NCBI RefSeq assembly: GCF_900142175.1
Contig: NZ_FQZX01000007.1
Coordinates: 1-25,769 of the forward strand
DNA: 25,769 bases
Source: Maribacter aquivivus
GTDB lineage: Bacteria > Bacteroidota > Bacteroidia > Flavobacteriales > Flavobacteriaceae
Direction: 5' to 3'
How positions within the stretch are numbered: the stretch's first letter is position 1; the number at the start of each line of letters is the position of its first letter. The translations under genes were made by a program, and so were the position numbers. Of the stretch, positions 24,817 to 25,769 are shown one piece after another. The notes below the pieces were generated by a model. That model saw only the letters and a program-made list of their open reading frames with translations. It did no database searches and was not told the DNA's origin.

Positions 24817-25046
24817 TAGATTCACGCTATAATGTAAGGTATACATATAGTATTGTTTAGTTTGCTATTAGTGTAGGTTGTTATGGTGTCAGTTTTAGAA
24901 TCATATTCTTTGATCATTTTTGAATATATCAGTAGCTTTTTTAGTAAAATTCAATCTGTTTATTATGTGCTATAATCTTAAAGTGTTATTTATTAGGATG
25001 TTGCATATTGATGTAAATTTTTCTTTAATTTTATTTAAATAAATAG
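24817..25046. other. AT-rich spacer upstream of the rRNA operon, no gene seen
   Basis: I see no coding frame of note and no RNA gene here on either strand. The AT-rich DNA directly before the first rRNA promoter could act as an upstream activating element, but nothing specific marks it. Confidence 0.5.
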
Positions 25047-25076
25047 TTGTGATATTAAGAATAGTGTGTACATTTG
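25047..25076 (+). promoter_or_regulatory. rRNA operon promoter P1
   Basis: TTG (25047-25049), an exact 19-base spacer and TACATTTG (25069-25076) match the consensus without error. Confidence 0.75.
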
Positions 25077-25184
25077 CACCCCGCAAACGAGGAAGATAAT
25101 TTCTGAATCGGGAGTTGGAAAAAGGTTCATGTATATGTTGATTTGATCTGGGAAAAAAGAAAAAATATTTTTTTTCAAAATAAG

Positions 25185-25214
25185 TTGTCAGGTTAAAAAA
25201 CAGTTGTATATTTG
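25185..25214 (+). promoter_or_regulatory. rRNA operon promoter P2
   Basis: TTG (25185-25187), an exact 19-base spacer and TATATTTG (25207-25214) match the consensus without error. It repeats the spacing of P1 138 bases upstream. An A/T-only run (25156-25175) precedes it like an UP element. Confidence 0.82.
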
Positions 25215-25473
25215 CAGCCGCTTAGGGAAACACCTAAGGGAAACGAAGCGAAGAAATCGAGAGATTTGATGCGGAGTGGATAGAAGTTCATTGAAATATT
25301 GTGGAGATAAGAATCGAGTTCAGGTGAGGACCTGGACGAGAGGAACAAGAATTAAGGAAACATATAATTTAGTGTATGTCTGGGGAGAAATCGAAAGGCA
25401 TATATAAGGAATTGAATCGAGAGTCGGGGCCGGGAGAAATTTGGACTTCGTTGGGACGAATATTTACAAAACA
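25215..25473 (+). other. Leader RNA of the rRNA operon
   Basis: About 250 transcribed bases precede mature 16S. They begin with a small hairpin CTTAGG/CCTAAG (25221-25238). AGTTCATTGAAATATTG (25285-25301) resembles the boxA-like antitermination stretch of rRNA leaders. AATCGAG occurs three times (25255, 25312, 25415). No protein gene is expected here. Confidence 0.55.
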
Positions 25474-25769
25474 ACGATGAAGAGTTTGATCCTGGCTCAG
25501 GATGAACGCTAGCGGCAGGCCTAACACATGCAAGTCGAGGGGTAACAGGGAGCTTGCTCCGCTGACGACCGGCGCACGGGTGCGCACCGCGTATGGAACC
25601 TACCTTGTACAGGGGAATAGCCCAGGGAAACTTGGATTAATGCCCCGTAGTACCACGCTCTGGCATCAGGATGTGGTTAAAGCCTTCGGGCGGTACAAGA
25701 TGGCCATGCGTCCCATTAGTTTGTTGGTAAGGTAACGGCTTACCAAGACTACGATGGGTAGGGGCCCTG
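25474..25769 (+). rRNA. rrs: 16S ribosomal RNA, 5' part (cut by the window end)
   Basis: The universal AGAGTTTGATCCTGGCTCAG lies exactly at 25481-25500 (E. coli positions 8-27), which places mature base 1 near 25474. Further conserved 16S blocks follow: GATGAACGCTAGCGGCAGGC, CACATGCAAGTCGAG, the V1 region, and the TACGATGGGTAGGGG stretch at the window end. About 296 bases of roughly 1,520 are present. The variable region fits Flavobacteriaceae. The rest of the operon continues to the right. Confidence 0.97.

Noticed and set aside
25369..25735. Open frames on both strands over the 16S leader and 5' end (72 and 77 codons)
   Set aside because: They overlap conserved 16S rRNA; such frames are well-known spurious calls.

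Overview
The window reads as the chromosome of a Flavobacteriaceae bacterium (Bacteroidota). Most genes are AT-rich. Promoter-like sites follow the Bacteroidota pattern (TTG or TTTG, about 19 bases, then TANNTTTG). There is a TonB-dependent receptor with a carboxypeptidase-regulatory N-terminus, and two lipoproteins carry acidic residues directly after the lipid-anchored Cys. The partial 16S gene at the right end fits this family; I cannot safely name the genus.

Layout. 1-819 (+) is the C-terminal part of an OmpA-family envelope protein, richer in G and C than its neighbours. 1032-3305 (+) is a secreted GH3 beta-glucosidase. About 800 bp with no intact protein gene follow, holding a decayed mini-ORF and two identical tRNA-Lys(UUU) genes on the minus strand. 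4124-7316 holds aroK, a minus-strand pair (S4 RNA-binding protein and phosphoribosyltransferase), an FKBP lipoprotein and a small beta-barrel protein. 7556-10654 (+) is a tightly overlapping tgt / LptF-G-like permease / EamA transporter unit. accA, dnaB and a secreted amidotransferase-like protein follow, each with its own terminator.

14891-19809 is the main accessory locus: a TonB-dependent receptor and a beta-propeller-like lipoprotein transcribed together on the minus strand, with a divergent AraC regulator on the plus strand. It looks like a regulated high-affinity uptake system, by analogy perhaps for siderophores. The two promoters appear to lie face to face on a shared palindrome.

19825-25769 holds a HAD phosphatase, a YjbQ-family protein, an EF-hand protein, the classical thrS-infC-rpmI-rplT translation operon on the minus strand, and the start of an rRNA operon with two well-formed tandem promoters. 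The infC gene appears to start at an AUA codon, and structured RNA separates infC from rpmI.

Most of the window is housekeeping. The points most worth a second look are the receptor/lipoprotein/AraC locus and its shared promoter, the non-canonical infC start and neighbouring hairpins, a Tgt without the three zinc-binding cysteines, and a secreted amidotransferase-like protein whose usual name may be wrong.
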